A DNA stretch of 64,000 nt from Brachycybe producta (GCA_036925085.1 JAUPFP010000035.1:1007501-1071500); one strand, 5' to 3'. Counted from the first letter of the stretch, positions 1 to 10,900 are shown. Program-made: numbers and translations. Notes: generated from the letters alone by a model not told the origin.

Positions 1-1108
1 GACAACTCATTCTACACACAACTTATTCCAGGGAGTATGTAATTAAAATAAGAAATGCTTAAGCCAAACAAATGATGCTTATGCAATGCCAAATTGGAAT
101 TCAACATTGTTTTTTTTGCTCAGGTTCTTGTATAGGCTAAGCAATTGCAAAGCACAACTTAACCACGTCTGACAACGACAGACCTAACTCAACATCACTA
201 CGCTTGTAGGAGGTGAGCATGCACAAATGCCAGTGTACCACAAAAACAATTGCTAAACTTGTTGAGAAACCGTTATTATGATTTTTAACAAAAAACACGG
301 TATAAAATGGTGGCCTAAACTTCATTTCATTTGTGTAAGTTGAGCAAACATGATGCATGTGACGTCAGTAGAAGAGTCTTCCTCTGACATCACAAACATA
401 AACATGGTGGTAAAAAGTTGTGCAATAATCATCAAATAATAAAAAAGATAGCATGAATGCTTAAGCATTTTTTTTATTTTAATACACTCTCCCCAAGACT
501 TTTCATACCACATAGCCAACAACTATAACATATTAAACCAAGAACAACTTGTATCAAATTATGCATTTTCACACTAGAACACAATCAAGTGATACTATGC
601 ACAAAAGTACATGAACATGTAATATTCAACTTACGTACAAATCTATTACAAATAGAATATGCTACCCAGATTTTTTAAAACATAGATTCGATCAACTGTA
701 AAATGTGTATGTATTGAATCCACAGATTGAGAGAGGTACATTATAAAGAGATTTCTTACTTTGACCGTCTTCAAGGAAATGTGTCTTTTTCTGGTTCCAT
801 TTTCAACATTACAAAAGTTCTAAACACAAACACAAAATGTATGTTATAATGTTCCAACTTACAATAAACTAATTACGAGTATATACACCTTTTTCATAGT
901 AAACATTTATACCATTCTACTGCCACATCAAGTCTTACTGTAGTACTGTAAAATAATAATGATCCAAATATTTTTTTGAACATTTTTGTTTATCTTCAAA
1001 CAGCTAAAAGTGACTGAAAATGTTTCTTCAGGTATAAATGCAAAATACTAAAATTGTGGCAAATCATTTGATAATTTCATTTCTTAATATTAACGAAATA
1101 TTTTTTAG
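1..1108. other. no gene seen; AT-rich flank or intron
   Basis: I see no convincing coding exon here. The end of this stretch is the polypyrimidine and AG acceptor (AG at 1107-1108) of the lectin exon that follows, so much of it is probably an intron or the upstream flank of that gene. Confidence 0.4.
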
Positions 1109-4100
1109 ACAAAAATAGCAGAATTGACCTGAGTAAAGAAATATCCTCTAGTGAAACATCAGTTCAAGGTTCTTCCAGTACGAAATCCAACAGTCCTCAA
1201 CTGGCCATAGATAGAGATCCTAACACGTGTTTCGCTTCTCAAATGGAAACCACGCCATGGTGGGGCATAGACCTTGGAAATGAACATTATATTCAACGTG
1301 TTAACATTAAAAATCCGTTCACAGGTTGACAATTTGCAATATAAGCTGCTCAAAATCAAAACGCGTATAAAATTAATCTAAAATACAAAATTACAACTTA
1401 AACCACTTATTTTAAATAAGCAATTTAAATGATAATTGTTTAAAATAATTAAACTATGTCGTATCTTTTGGTATAAACAAGTTTAAACTAACTTCCACGT
1501 TAAAAGATTATGAAAAGCTAGAAAGTGTTTTAGAAACTAGAAAGGGTATTCACAAGTTTATAATTTTTAAAAACCAACTTTTTATAGAATCAAAATTTAA
1601 AAATATCGTCTGATAAGCAACGTCTGCTTAAATTTCGCTCATTTTTAAACACACAAAAGGTGTTTTTTTGCACTTGTGGTAGGATCATTTGGTTGAACCA
1701 TTGACCATTTTAGGCCTGGAGAAAAAGCCAGTATGGTTAGGTTTATGATTGGTTTTGGTTTATGATTTTTTTTACGAAACTGATTAAACGCATCTTGTAA
1801 TTGATTATAACTAGGGTCAACGGTTTCATGCCCTAAAAATCTTAAAATATGCCCACAAAATATGCACTATTGGATATCATTTGCACAATAATTTTTTTTT
1901 TTTGGATTGAAACACACAACAAAAAACATTCTCAATTTTTCAAATTTAAAATTATGCAGATTTTAAAATTTTATTTAGTAGAGCTTTATACACAGGCATT
2001 TAAAAATCGGGACGAATACAAGTTGGCTCAGCCCTTTTAATGACGACCGGAACTTCTAATTGGTTTGTTGTGTGGTTCGATGTTGAAATGGGAGGAGACA
2101 TCAAACGTCAGACTACATAACAACCAATTAGAAGTTGCGTTCGTCATAAAAAGGGCGGAGCCAACTTGTGTTCGTCCCGATTTCTAAATGCCTGTGCTTT
2201 ATACTTCGAGAAAGTACGTTCTACATCACAAGATGTGACTGGTACCGCTTAAAACGAGCAATAACAGAAATAGACAAACTGATATCTTCATTAAGATTTT
2301 CACCATTCAAAACCGCACAAATCTTCTGGAGCTCTTAATAGCTTTTATTTTTCTCTAATACAGTGGTCAATTTCTTTGTTGCTTCTTTGGAAGTATTCCC
2401 AATAGCACATTTTAAATTGTCTTGCAGATCTTGAATGACTGAAAATTTGTTCAGTTTCTTGAACTAAAATAGAAAAATCCTAATTTTTCTAGAAAAAAAG
2501 TGTTAAATATGCCCTTAACATGTAAAATTCCCCAAATATGCATGCAAAATACAAATACCCTTAAATATGCAATTATATGCAAAATAAAACTAGTGTTATT
2601 CGACTTTACATCACATGAATCGTGCTTAAATCTGACACAGCATGAAATATAAAGCAGCAAAAAGAATATGCATTTTCATCAAACCGTTGACCCTAATTAT
2701 CACTAAACAAATCATTCAATTCAAAAGTATATTTAAAATAACCACCATCCGGATTAGGTGTCAATAACGCATCACCATGAATTAATTTCAGCACATGAAT
2801 AATACCAGAAAGGAAACGACTTATACGTACTTATATACGCACTCATCCTCCTGCCGAAACAAAGTCTACGACATTAAAACGATGACGATGACTTTCAAAG
2901 GATTCAGGATCTGCTTAATCCAACAACACCACGCCAACACCGTACGAACACAAACATTATCATTGGCCCTCCAAGAACAAGGAAATCAAGAACAGCCTAC
3001 GAAACATGCAGCCATTAAAAGTTGCAGGATCTTGCATTAGAGTCTATTTTAAAAACCGAACCCAATGATATTCGATGTCCAAAAAATGTATAAACACTTT
3101 GGTTGCTAATGACTGCCATATGTTTATTTTCATACATTTTATTTTACAATTTTATAATTAAGAGTAAATGTTATAATAAATATTAAGATATAAAACTATT
3201 ACATGTTTTATGTTCAAATGATGCATTATCTCAAGTGTTCTAAATGCCGTCCATTCTCATCAATCCATTGCTGACATATATCAGTGAGAAACTGACCTGC
3301 AAACATCAATTAACGATTTAATTGTGAGACAATTCTCTTCAATTTATAGCCATAATTGTATAAACGGGAAGAAGTTGACAAGAATTGTCGCATAATTACA
3401 TGTACAAGTTATATGTTAATTGATGTTTGCAGCTCTGTTTCTTACTGATTAACCGCAATGCCTTGAAGAGAATGGGGTACAATTGAGATAATTAATTCAT
3501 CATTTAAACGTAAAACATGAAATGCTGTTATATCCATAATTTCTAATATTTATTTCTACATTTACTCTGAACCATAAAATTCGATTTAAGAAAATAAACG
3601 TATCAGTTATTAACAACAAATGTGTGTGTACATTTTTGTGTGGAGACTTTGTATTTTATTATGGCAGCAACCTCTAGATAAACAACATTGCACACTTGTT
3701 GACATGGCTGTATTCAGTCTGCAAAGGCATGTTACCACCGGGCGTCGTTTGTGGTCTGGAAAATAACAACCACGGGGTCGAGATTTCTCTGGAACATTTC
3801 AGAAAAAAAAAATATTCATTTTATTTATTTTTCAATATATCAACATGAAAATAAACTTAATCCGTAAGTTTTTTATTTAAATTTCTAATAAAACTTCTAA
3901 AACACTTTCAACTTTAAGGTTGATTCCGAAACACAGACAAACCAGATTTTCTATTCGATTGTTCTTTTTCACTTGTATAATCTGCAACAGATACTTACAA
4001 ATCATATTAAGTTGTACCTTATAATTCGTATTTTAGACGTGTTTTGCATTTTTTTTTACAAAGTTTCATAAATGTACTAAATAACTACATTTCACAGATG

Positions 4101-4378
4101 ACAAAATTATTTGTGATATTCAAGTAAGAATTGCCCTGGACTTTCCTTCTAATGAACTGGACATAACGCAGTACAGTGAATTGTGCTCAGAGTACAGCGG
4201 CTGTGGTGCCCAAACAGGAGGAATTCATCAGGTCGTTTGTTCACCTTGCATTCTTTATGGACAATTTGTAATCATTCAAGTTGTCAGAAGCAATTCAAAC
4301 GAGATTCATCCCAATGCAAACGTATTAGCATTATGTGAAGTAGAAATTTATGGAAGTTCAAATAATAACCTAATGTAA
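1109..4378 (+). CDS. fucolectin-type (FTP/F5-8C-like) lectin, 3' part, two exons
   Basis: Two exons join in phase: 1109-1324 (acceptor AG before it, donor GT at 1325) and 4098-4378 (acceptor CAG, TAA stop). The first encodes a motif typical of fucolectin/tachylectin-4/pentraxin-1 domains, with AIDRDPNTCFAS followed by WWGIDLG. The second supplies the rest of the beta-sandwich: paired cysteines (EYSGCG, VCSPC) and the closing strand LCEVEIYG. Such lectins are usually secreted and bind fucosylated glycans, often in innate recognition. The upstream exon or exons with start codon and signal peptide are not identified, so the gene is partial here. The 2.77 kb intron holds two inverted-repeat elements. 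An AATAAA lies at 4603-4608. Function is inferred from motifs only. Confidence 0.75.
1984..2203. mobile_element. MITE with long terminal inverted repeats and 7 bp target duplication
   Basis: The arms begin CACAGGCATTT and end AAATGCCTGTG (1991-2196) and pair over most of the element. CTTTATA flanks both sides (1984-1990 and 2197-2203). It has no coding capacity and sits inside the lectin intron. Its interior (CCCTTTT near TTCTAATTGGTTTGTT) resembles several other short elements in this window. Confidence 0.75.
3130..3600. repeat. large imperfect inverted repeat (MITE-like)
   Basis: The sequence around 3135-3320 pairs imperfectly with the reverse complement of about 3415-3580. The best-conserved inner part is GCAAACATCAATTAAC at about 3300 against GTTAATTGATGTTTGC at about 3417. 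No ORF is present. The ends are not precisely defined. Confidence 0.55.
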
Positions 4379-4749
4379 CTATAACGTTGTCATTAAAAAT
4401 TAATGATTCAGTTATGTTTGTTTTGCAAGTGTGGATTTACACCGGTATGTGTACAGCACAGTATAGGGATGCACAGTATGTTCACTCAGACCAATTTCAT
4501 GTAACGCGAAGCCTCACCCCTAAATTCCTCCTCTTTTTGTGTCCCCCCCCCCCCCCCCGGTGGCAACTTAGTAGAACCACCATGTGGCTCAATTGAGTAT
4601 TCAATAAATGTGCATATATGTGATCAGTGTTTTATTTATAAAAGGTATGTTTGGTTGATTCAGTGAAAACATTGTACAAACAAGGACAAAAACCTTGAAC
4701 CACGTCGGAATTTATACAAATTTAAATGAATAAATGAATCACTTTTTAT

Positions 4750-5255
4750 CACAATTCACAGGCAATTGTGCCCAGCATTGTAATTTTTTTCCTCCGCCCT
4801 TTTATGACGTCAGACCAAGTAACAAACCAGTTAGAAATTGATGACGTTCATAAAAGGGCGGATAAATTCTAGTTTAATTTTGCTACTATTATCCCCTCCC
4901 CTTTTTATATTTGAAAGAGAAAATGAGTTTTTCATTTTCTCTGGTGTGCACATGCGCGTCGTTTGTTCCCTTTTTACTCCTTTCATTTCAATTTCAGTCA
5001 CCCCCTCCCACTTTTTCCTTCTCCACGTTTCTCTCTCCCCTTCTACACTTTCCAACCTTTTCCCCTCTCCAATTTAATATCATGGGGTTCTTGTATGGGG
5101 AGTGTCCTTAAGGAAAAAAGCGGTTCATTCATTTAAATTTATATAAATTCCGATGTTACACACACACACACAGACCTGGATTAATATATGTATACTAGTG
5201 GGGTAACCCGTCATAAATGACGGGAGCAAAATTCACAGGCAATTGTGCGCATGCG
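4750..5255 (-). mobile_element. Helitron-like non-autonomous fragments with hairpin-CTAG 3' end
   Basis: Read on the minus strand, 5253 to 5195 contains a hairpin (CCCGTCAT/ATGACGGG) followed by TTACCCCACTAG and then T, the layout of a Helitron 3' terminus. A second piece (about 4760-4917, minus) matches the interior of the fuller copy at 48238-48483. A CA run lies near 5160. Confidence 0.55.
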
Positions 5256-5539
5256 CGACGTTTTTTCCTTTTTTTACTCCTTTCATTTCAATTTCAGTCA
5301 CCCCTCCCACTTTTCTCTCTCTCCCCTTCTACACTTTCCAACCTTTTCCCCTCGCCCCCTCCCACTTTTCTCTCTCTCTCCCGTTCTACACTTTCCAAAG
5401 GAAGAGTTCAACATATAGTTGACCTTGAGAAAAAAAAAGGTTCATTTATTCAAATTTATATAAATTCCGACTTGCTTCAATGGTTTTGTTACTCCACACA
5501 CACACACACACACATACACAGACCTGGGATATTATATAT

Positions 5540-7795
5540 ATAATAATATTAAATTTAAGTTTGAAACTGTATTGTAAAGAGGACGACATGAAGCTGTTAC
5601 TAACTTGCCACCAGGCAGCAGCACTGCAGCTCCCCCCCCCCATTTAAAATTACAGAACATCAAAGGCGCCAACGTCCAGTGAACATACAGTCTATCCCTA
5701 TACTGTGATGTACAGTTGTCGCACTCTTTTAACTCAAAGCTTCACAACGTCAGAGAGTGATCAGTGATCAAATTGTTGATGTCATTTGACTTTAATAATT
5801 AAAAGGTCGCACTAGTACAGACTGTGTACAAAAATTTAGCTCTCTGCGTTATGATAAAAGTTGGTTAAAATAAGAGAAATAGAAGCTTATACGCAAACGG
5901 ACAAAGGTCATGTCAACTTAAATAAAAACTTGCAAAAAGGCTTGATAGTAAACTTACCCAAAAATGAAAAGAGACTGTCAAAAAATATGTCCATATGATC
6001 AAGGCCGGGTGACCAAAGGTGATAGGCTTGATTTTTAATGATAAACAGAATCTGTTTTATTTTTTAACTTTACAAAATGAAAGCAAGATTTAATGGAAAA
6101 TAAATTATTATTTATTTAGTTTACTATTAAAACTAATTGCATATCTCATAAAATCATTAAACTCATTAAACTCAATCATTTCATTAAAACCAGAAAAAGA
6201 AATAACGTTATAATATTTAGGTCATAATTTTTTTTTTAAAAAAACTTACCACTTCAACTTTGACGCTCATAAATAGGGTTCCAACATTTCTTCCACATTG
6301 AAAATTTGCTTAAAAGGTTCAATTTGAATTGCCAAGTTTCCATCAGGTATTTGCACCTAAAGTAATTGAAATGTTTTTAAATTGAAGTTGATTTAGGTGT
6401 TTAAATCAGCGGCAGTTTTAGTGTTTGCAATGTAGGAGTGACCGACTGCGATTACTTACTCCTTCTACAGTCTTTTCAACTTTTATTTTGCACCTTTTTC
6501 ATAAATGGAAAATACCAGATTTTGGAATTTCTGTATTACCACTTTACTTGTACAAAAAAATAAGTAGGCCTTGGAGTGCTTTTATGCATTTCCAATTGAC
6601 TTCCTGTCCAATGCCCAAAATCTGCCACTTTTACTTTTTACCATTAATGTTTTGTGTGAGGGCATTTTGGTCCATTTTTACAGTAGTGGTGGTGAATGAA
6701 ATGATGTTTGTATCGATTTAAATAGATTGACCACAATATCGTATCCATTGCGCCACTATTGCAGATCATAGAGACTAGACGCGCAGTCATTCACTTCTTG
6801 TTTTTAATTTTGCAATAACAATGTCACGTAATGAAGGTATAGGAAAATTGATAGAGAACACAATAGTCGGCTGGCCGATTCAGTTGTTTGTGTGTGCATG
6901 TTTTCAATTGTTTTGCAAGGGTTGTACAACAATGGTCAAGCCCCATGAACAAAGTACAACTGTTGAAAACTTGTCAACAAAATAGAATTTATTTTCCCAG
7001 TTTTTTTTATAAACTTATTTTAAAACGAATGACGTCCAAAAACGACACAGTCCACTTAGAGGTTACATTTAAACTTGTCACCTCTGGTCACCAGCTTTGA
7101 AAGCATCTTTTTCAGAACGCTTTTTTATATCAATGTTGCTTTCAAATAAAATGTAACAGGAGGCTATTCTTGGGCTTGAGCGGACTCCGTGTGAGCTCAC
7201 AAAGAGCAAGATTGAAACCATGGTTACCTAAATGGTCCTCTTGTTGAGCTTCTTTTAAAGATTCTTGGTAAGAAAATAAAGCAACAAGACGGCGAAATGA
7301 TTGCAAATACATTTATTACATACAGCCCAAGCAATCACACAAAGAATTATAAAGATAAAACAATATCAAACTTGCGAGATCTATGGGCCCATAATCTAAG
7401 ACATTGACAATAAAAGAATGGACGCCGATTTTTCTGGTGTCCGGCACTTTATACTCTTGGCTGCAGGTATATCTCAAAGAGGAAAACTGGAACTCAAGTG
7501 GCCGGACACCTTTCCTTGGTATCCATCCACCCATCGCCACATGGGGAAAATGGGAATAGTCACCAACAGGTAAAGAAGGTTGTGGGGATTGGAACAGGAT
7601 GAAGTCTGTGCACTCCACTGAAGACTCAAGGGAAGACGGCCCGGGACACCACGGTAAGTGCGGTGTCACAATATAAAAGCCCAATTTACTATTTACCTAT
7701 TATATATTTACCTATACCTATTACCTTTACCTATACCATACACCTATTTATATTTACTTATTTACTTTTAAAAACTACATACACCAGTAAATCTT
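5540..7795. other. no gene seen; intergenic, low-complexity stretches
   Basis: No supported gene. Notable only are a CA repeat near 5495-5515, a C run at 5632-5641, and a TTTACCTA-type simple repeat around 7690-7770. A 122-codon open frame on the minus strand (7316-7684) resembles nothing I recognise. Confidence 0.4.
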
Positions 7796-7799
7796 CATA

Positions 7800-7954
7800 G
7801 AGATCAATGGGCACGGTGACAATAGTCCTAAGTGTATCAATCTGCCACTTCGATATGACTCAGAAGTATGAGTCAGAGAGGAGGGAGGGACAAGCAGGAG
7901 TTGTTTACCCCCAGGCTATGGTTTTGGCGGGATCGGGAGTTACTGGGTGTTACA
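7800..7954 (-). repeat. fragment of the TGTAACACCC LTR-like repeat family
   Basis: On the minus strand this begins TGTAACACCCAGTAAC and continues through the same landmarks (CCATAGCCTGGGG, GTCCCTCCCTCC) as the longer copies at about 33093, 41158 and 52068. It is truncated. Confidence 0.55.
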
Positions 7955-8300
7955 CATAGATGTAAATGTGTTTCTACGTTTATTTCAGTGGTAAACTGGT
8001 AATAATTCAATTGAATGCAACTTTAGCAATATGTTAGAAAATACTGTAAAAGCCTGCAAACTCGTTATTTTTTTAATTTATTAAAAGTAATTAAACTACA
8101 ACTGACTATTTTGTTTTTCTGAGAAAAAGGACTTAAATGTCAAAATTTATGGAAGAGTATACCTAGGTTTTATTTGATTAATATAGACGGAATAAAACGG
8201 GATAAATGCGCTCGTGTGTCGTTCAGAGTCTCATACACCACTTAGGTGTCTTCCTTTGCCAGTATACCTCGTTGTAACTTGTAAACAACATATGTTTATG

Positions 8301-8306
8301 TATGTG
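8301..8306. repeat. left target-site duplication TATGTG
   Basis: Direct copy of the six bases at 24720-24725, immediately outside the terminal inverted repeat. Confidence 0.93.
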
Positions 8307-8660
8307 AGTAGTATAGGAAAAGTCATTTCTGCACCACTTTTCTCCATAGACTACTATGGTGACCTCATTTCGAGCTCCACATTCCAATCTCCCATAGACT
8401 CTCATTGAGTCATTTCTGCACCACAAGGCCAACCAGTTTATAAGCTATAGAGACATAGCTATGTTATAATGCTTCATCATAAGAAAAAAAAACTTTGACC
8501 CAGTTTTTTTTGCTTCTCAGAGAAAGAAGTTTAAAACTTCTAGATACCACCTACTGTGATGATAAAGAAACTTGTTTTCACGACTTTGTTGTTTTGTATA
8601 TAGAAGGTGAGAAGCTTTAATTCATACTATGCATATATATATATATGAAGGCCTACCACT
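8307..8660. repeat. left terminal inverted repeat of the Polinton
   Basis: Positions 8307-8424 are identical to the reverse complement of 24602-24719. Beyond that, similarity continues with gaps (CTTTGACCCAG, GCTTCTCA, AACTTGTTTTCACGA, TATAGAAGGT) to about 8660. Two copies of AGTCATTTCTGCACCAC lie inside the identical part. Confidence 0.92.
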
Positions 8661-8713
8661 TTTATACTTTTTAATGTTAGTTGTGCTTAGCTTTTACAAA
8701 TAAGGTGTTCAAC

Positions 8714-9190
8714 ATGCAGGAATCTACTAAAATTGCCATTGATGTGTATCATATAGCCAAGCAATCGCACGAAACCGTGAATTCCAACTTTTCACGAACA
8801 ATTTACAAACTCGCCGAACAAGCTCGAAATAAGGATATTCAAGCTTTCGAATCCATAGCAACAACTTTAAAAACTGTGTCACATTTGAACCAAGAATTAA
8901 CCTTCTTGTTGGACGAAATTTATCGAGGATCACCATCATTCGGTAAAATTATAGTGACTTACGCACTCGTCCTCCAACTGGCAAGATCCGGATTCGAGGA
9001 AGCAACGGCAGTGCATATTGGTGAATACGTGTTCAAGTCATCGGCATCGTGGCTTCGAGATAATGGATCATGGGCTGCGATGCAGGATGTCTACGCAACA
9101 CCTAACAACACTCCGAGTAACGTTATTCATGTGGTTCCGCAATTACTGATGATTAGCACTTTGTTATATTTATTAATACGAATGCAATAA
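8714..9190 (+). CDS. Bcl-2 family homologue (viral Bcl-2-like)
   Basis: Encodes 158 residues from the first ATG; the open frame runs a little further upstream but without an ATG. A BH1-like region (EIYRG then SFGKI, residues 69-79) and a BH2-like region (WLRDNGSWAAMQDVY, residues 113-127) have the order and spacing of multidomain Bcl-2 proteins. Residues 136-155 form a hydrophobic C-terminal tail anchor. A possible BH3-like helix lies near residues 32-45. Family members regulate mitochondrial outer membrane permeability; viral ones usually block apoptosis, which is the likely role here (inference). It is the leftmost gene of the element. Its stop codon overlaps an AATAAA signal at 9185-9190. 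Confidence 0.85.
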   Translation: MQESTKIAIDVYHIAKQSHETVNSNFSRTIYKLAEQARNKDIQAFESIATTLKTVSHLNQELTFLLDEIYRGSPSFGKIIVTYALVLQLARSGFEEATAVHIGEYVFKSSASWLRDNGSWAAMQDVYATPNNTPSNVIHVVPQLLMISTLLYLLIRMQ

Positions 9191-9374
9191 AATGTTACAT
9201 GCTGAAATTTTTTGCAGTATTGTTTCATTTCTTTATAATAACTCATGACACTTCTGCATTCCACAGACCTCTGCCTGCTTAGGGATAGCAAACTTGGTAT
9301 CCCAAGGCAGGCAGAGGTCTGTTGCAGAAGTGTTCAATATATAAAAGAACTTCAGGTTTTATTTTAGATGATAT
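9191..9374. other. convergent 3' region between Bcl-2-like and RING genes
   Basis: Contains the long hairpin at 9248-9333. A minus-strand AATAAA (TTTATT on plus, about 9357) would serve the RING gene. Confidence 0.5.
9248..9333. ncRNA. 86 nt near-perfect hairpin, miRNA-precursor-like
   Basis: Outer stem ACACTTCTGCA (9248-9258) pairs with TGCAGAAGTGT (9323-9333). Inner stem CAGACCTCTGCCTGC (9264-9278) pairs with GCAGGCAGAGGTCTG (9307-9321). Pairing then continues through GGGATA/TATCCC to a loop of about 10 nt. Roughly 35 base pairs are interrupted by one small asymmetric internal loop and bulges. Size and shape fit a pre-miRNA, but it could equally be a bidirectional transcription-end structure, since it lies between two convergent genes. 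Confidence 0.5.
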
Positions 9375-9990
9375 TCATTGAATTGGCAATAAGTCTGTTA
9401 AGGGCTGGTAAACATCAATTACATTTGAAATGGGGTTTCTACACACTGGGCATAAAAAACTTTCCATTTCTAATAACGTTGTTGTACATGCCTTACAGGC
9501 AGCTTGATGCTTACAAGGGTCAAATACAACCCGTGCACCCTTCACTAAACAAATAGTACAATATTTGATAGTGGCCGTTTCTTCATCATCGTAGGGTAGT
9601 AGTTTCTCCAGAAGTTCTTCTTTTCGGCTTACAGGTGGATTTCCCATCAGCTGGAGGAGAATTTCACTATCGGTCGTGTCATCTGCAGTTGCAATTTCAT
9701 TATTTTTTTTTTAAATTTTTTTACATCCAATCTAATTACTTACTGGAGTCATCGAGATAGACAATTGGATGTCTATTAACTGCAGCACTTCTAGTAGAGG
9801 CATTCGAGACAGTTTCAGGCTCCGTTTCAGAATCAGATGCAATGTCTACAAATGGAATACATGAATTATAAGAAGACATAATTGCATCATGCCCAACCAA
9901 GGTTTGACAATAGGCTCGGGAATTATCATGCTCCGAAAAATTAACATTAGGTATGAGAAATAGTGTTAACGGGGACCAGACATGGTACAT
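9375..9990 (-). CDS. RING-finger protein (probable E3 ubiquitin ligase), predicted one intron
   Basis: Predicted exons on the minus strand are 9990-9744 and 9682-9375, with donor GTAAGT at 9743 and acceptor CTGCAG ending at 9683; the phases agree. The second exon encodes a C-terminal C3HC4 RING: CTIC, then DPCKH, AACKAC and CPVC supply all eight zinc ligands. The RING resembles those of IAP and related E3 ligases, but no BIR domain is visible in the N-terminal part, which is acidic and serine-rich (DIASDSETEPET). Role is probably host-protein ubiquitylation, perhaps anti-apoptotic or anti-defence (inference). It faces the Bcl-2-like gene. Without splicing the RING would sit in a separate 90-codon frame. 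Confidence 0.7.
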
Positions 9991-10310
9991 CCTCAGGAGT
10001 ATTTCAGTAGGACAGATTAGACAGATGAGTCATCATGCCTATACATGTGTTCATAAGTTCATGATTTAGACACACCCTTTGGACCACATCAAGGCGTGTT
10101 TGAACAAGCCTAAACATGTCTGAACACGTTTATTCTTGTTTTGTCAAGGCTGAGATTTATTTACACCCCTTGGAAACAAGAATGGAATAAGCTAAGGGGT
10201 ATAAGTACTTGGAGAAACGTATACGCTATGGCAAGATCTACTCATTACCCGAAGCCTCGGATTTCACGGCATTAGGTATGTTTTTTCTTTTCTCGGTTTG
10301 ATTCAGCCTT
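9991..10310. promoter_or_regulatory. divergent promoter region
   Basis: Lies between the minus-strand RING gene and the plus-strand gene at 10311. A TATA-like GTATAAGTA lies at 10200-10208. A 16-codon ATG frame (10228-10275) ends exactly at a donor-like GTATGT (10276), suggesting a 5' leader intron ending at the AG at 10332-10333 (inference). Confidence 0.45.
10092..10131. promoter_or_regulatory. four contiguous p53-type decamers
   Basis: AGGCGTGTTT, GAACAAGCCT, AAACATGTCT and GAACACGTTT follow one another without spacers. The middle two fit RRRCWWGYYY perfectly; the outer two each deviate at one W position. Two adjacent decamers form a full p53-family response element. The cluster sits about 100 bp upstream of both the RING start and the TATA at 10200. 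Binding is an inference. Confidence 0.5.
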
Positions 10311-10871
10311 ATGAATGAAAAATTAATTTCCAGAATGCCTATTTTCGGCAATATATCCACCGTTATTGATTGTGATGGATTTCAAATTGGAAGTGATTTT
10401 TACATTAAGGAATTGGGATACTATACTATCGGTGATCCACACCCGCATAATATGTTTATTCGACTTCCTCAAAATAGACTGTTTACTGAAAAGGATGTCA
10501 GAACAATGCAATTCGTGACGGCACATATTCATGGTCTTTCTTATAGAAATGATATTGATGATATCACATTTTCAACATTTCTGAATGTTTTACGTAGCTT
10601 GTATACGCATGCCTCTGAGAAAAATTCAAATGCCTTATTTGCTTATAAGGGGGGCACTGTGGAAAAAAATGTATTAATGAAATTAAATATTCCTAGCATA
10701 AACCTCGAGAAACTAGGCCTTTGTATGAAATATGAGAATTTACTGACAATCTTTGGCCCTCAAGAAGTTGACTATACGTGTAGTCGTCATAAAAAACGGA
10801 GAAATGGAATAGCACATTGTGCAAAAAATGAGGCTTATATTTTTGGATTATGGGTACAAAAACAGAAATAA
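10311..10871 (+). CDS. hypothetical protein, possible RNase H-fold (DEDD-like) exonuclease relative
   Basis: 186 codons from the ATG at 10311; the ATG at 10335 may be the real start because it directly follows an acceptor-like TTTCCAG. The N-terminus has VIDCDGF, then FYIKELG, IHGLSY, AYKGGTVEKN, and a C-terminal cysteine/histidine cluster (CSRHKK, IAHCAKNE). The arrangement reminds me of unannotated invertebrate proteins with an exonuclease-like fold (acidic pair near the start, ELG strand). I cannot confirm catalytic residues. It lies just downstream of the divergent promoter. Confidence 0.5.
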   Translation: MNEKLISRMPIFGNISTVIDCDGFQIGSDFYIKELGYYTIGDPHPHNMFIRLPQNRLFTEKDVRTMQFVTAHIHGLSYRNDIDDITFSTFLNVLRSLYTHASEKNSNALFAYKGGTVEKNVLMKLNIPSINLEKLGLCMKYENLLTIFGPQEVDYTCSRHKKRRNGIAHCAKNEAYIFGLWVQKQK

Positions 10872-10900
10872 GCTAATATGTACAATTTATTTTACTCAGA

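Noticed and set aside
2795-3040. 81-codon frame
   Set aside because: Low-complexity composition, intronic position and no similarity I recognise.
7316-7684. 122-codon minus-strand frame ending near an AATAAA
   Set aside because: No recognised domain, no start context, and no splice partner; probably chance.
10228-10275. 16-codon upstream frame as a gene
   Set aside because: Too short and ends at a splice-donor-like site; treated as leader sequence.
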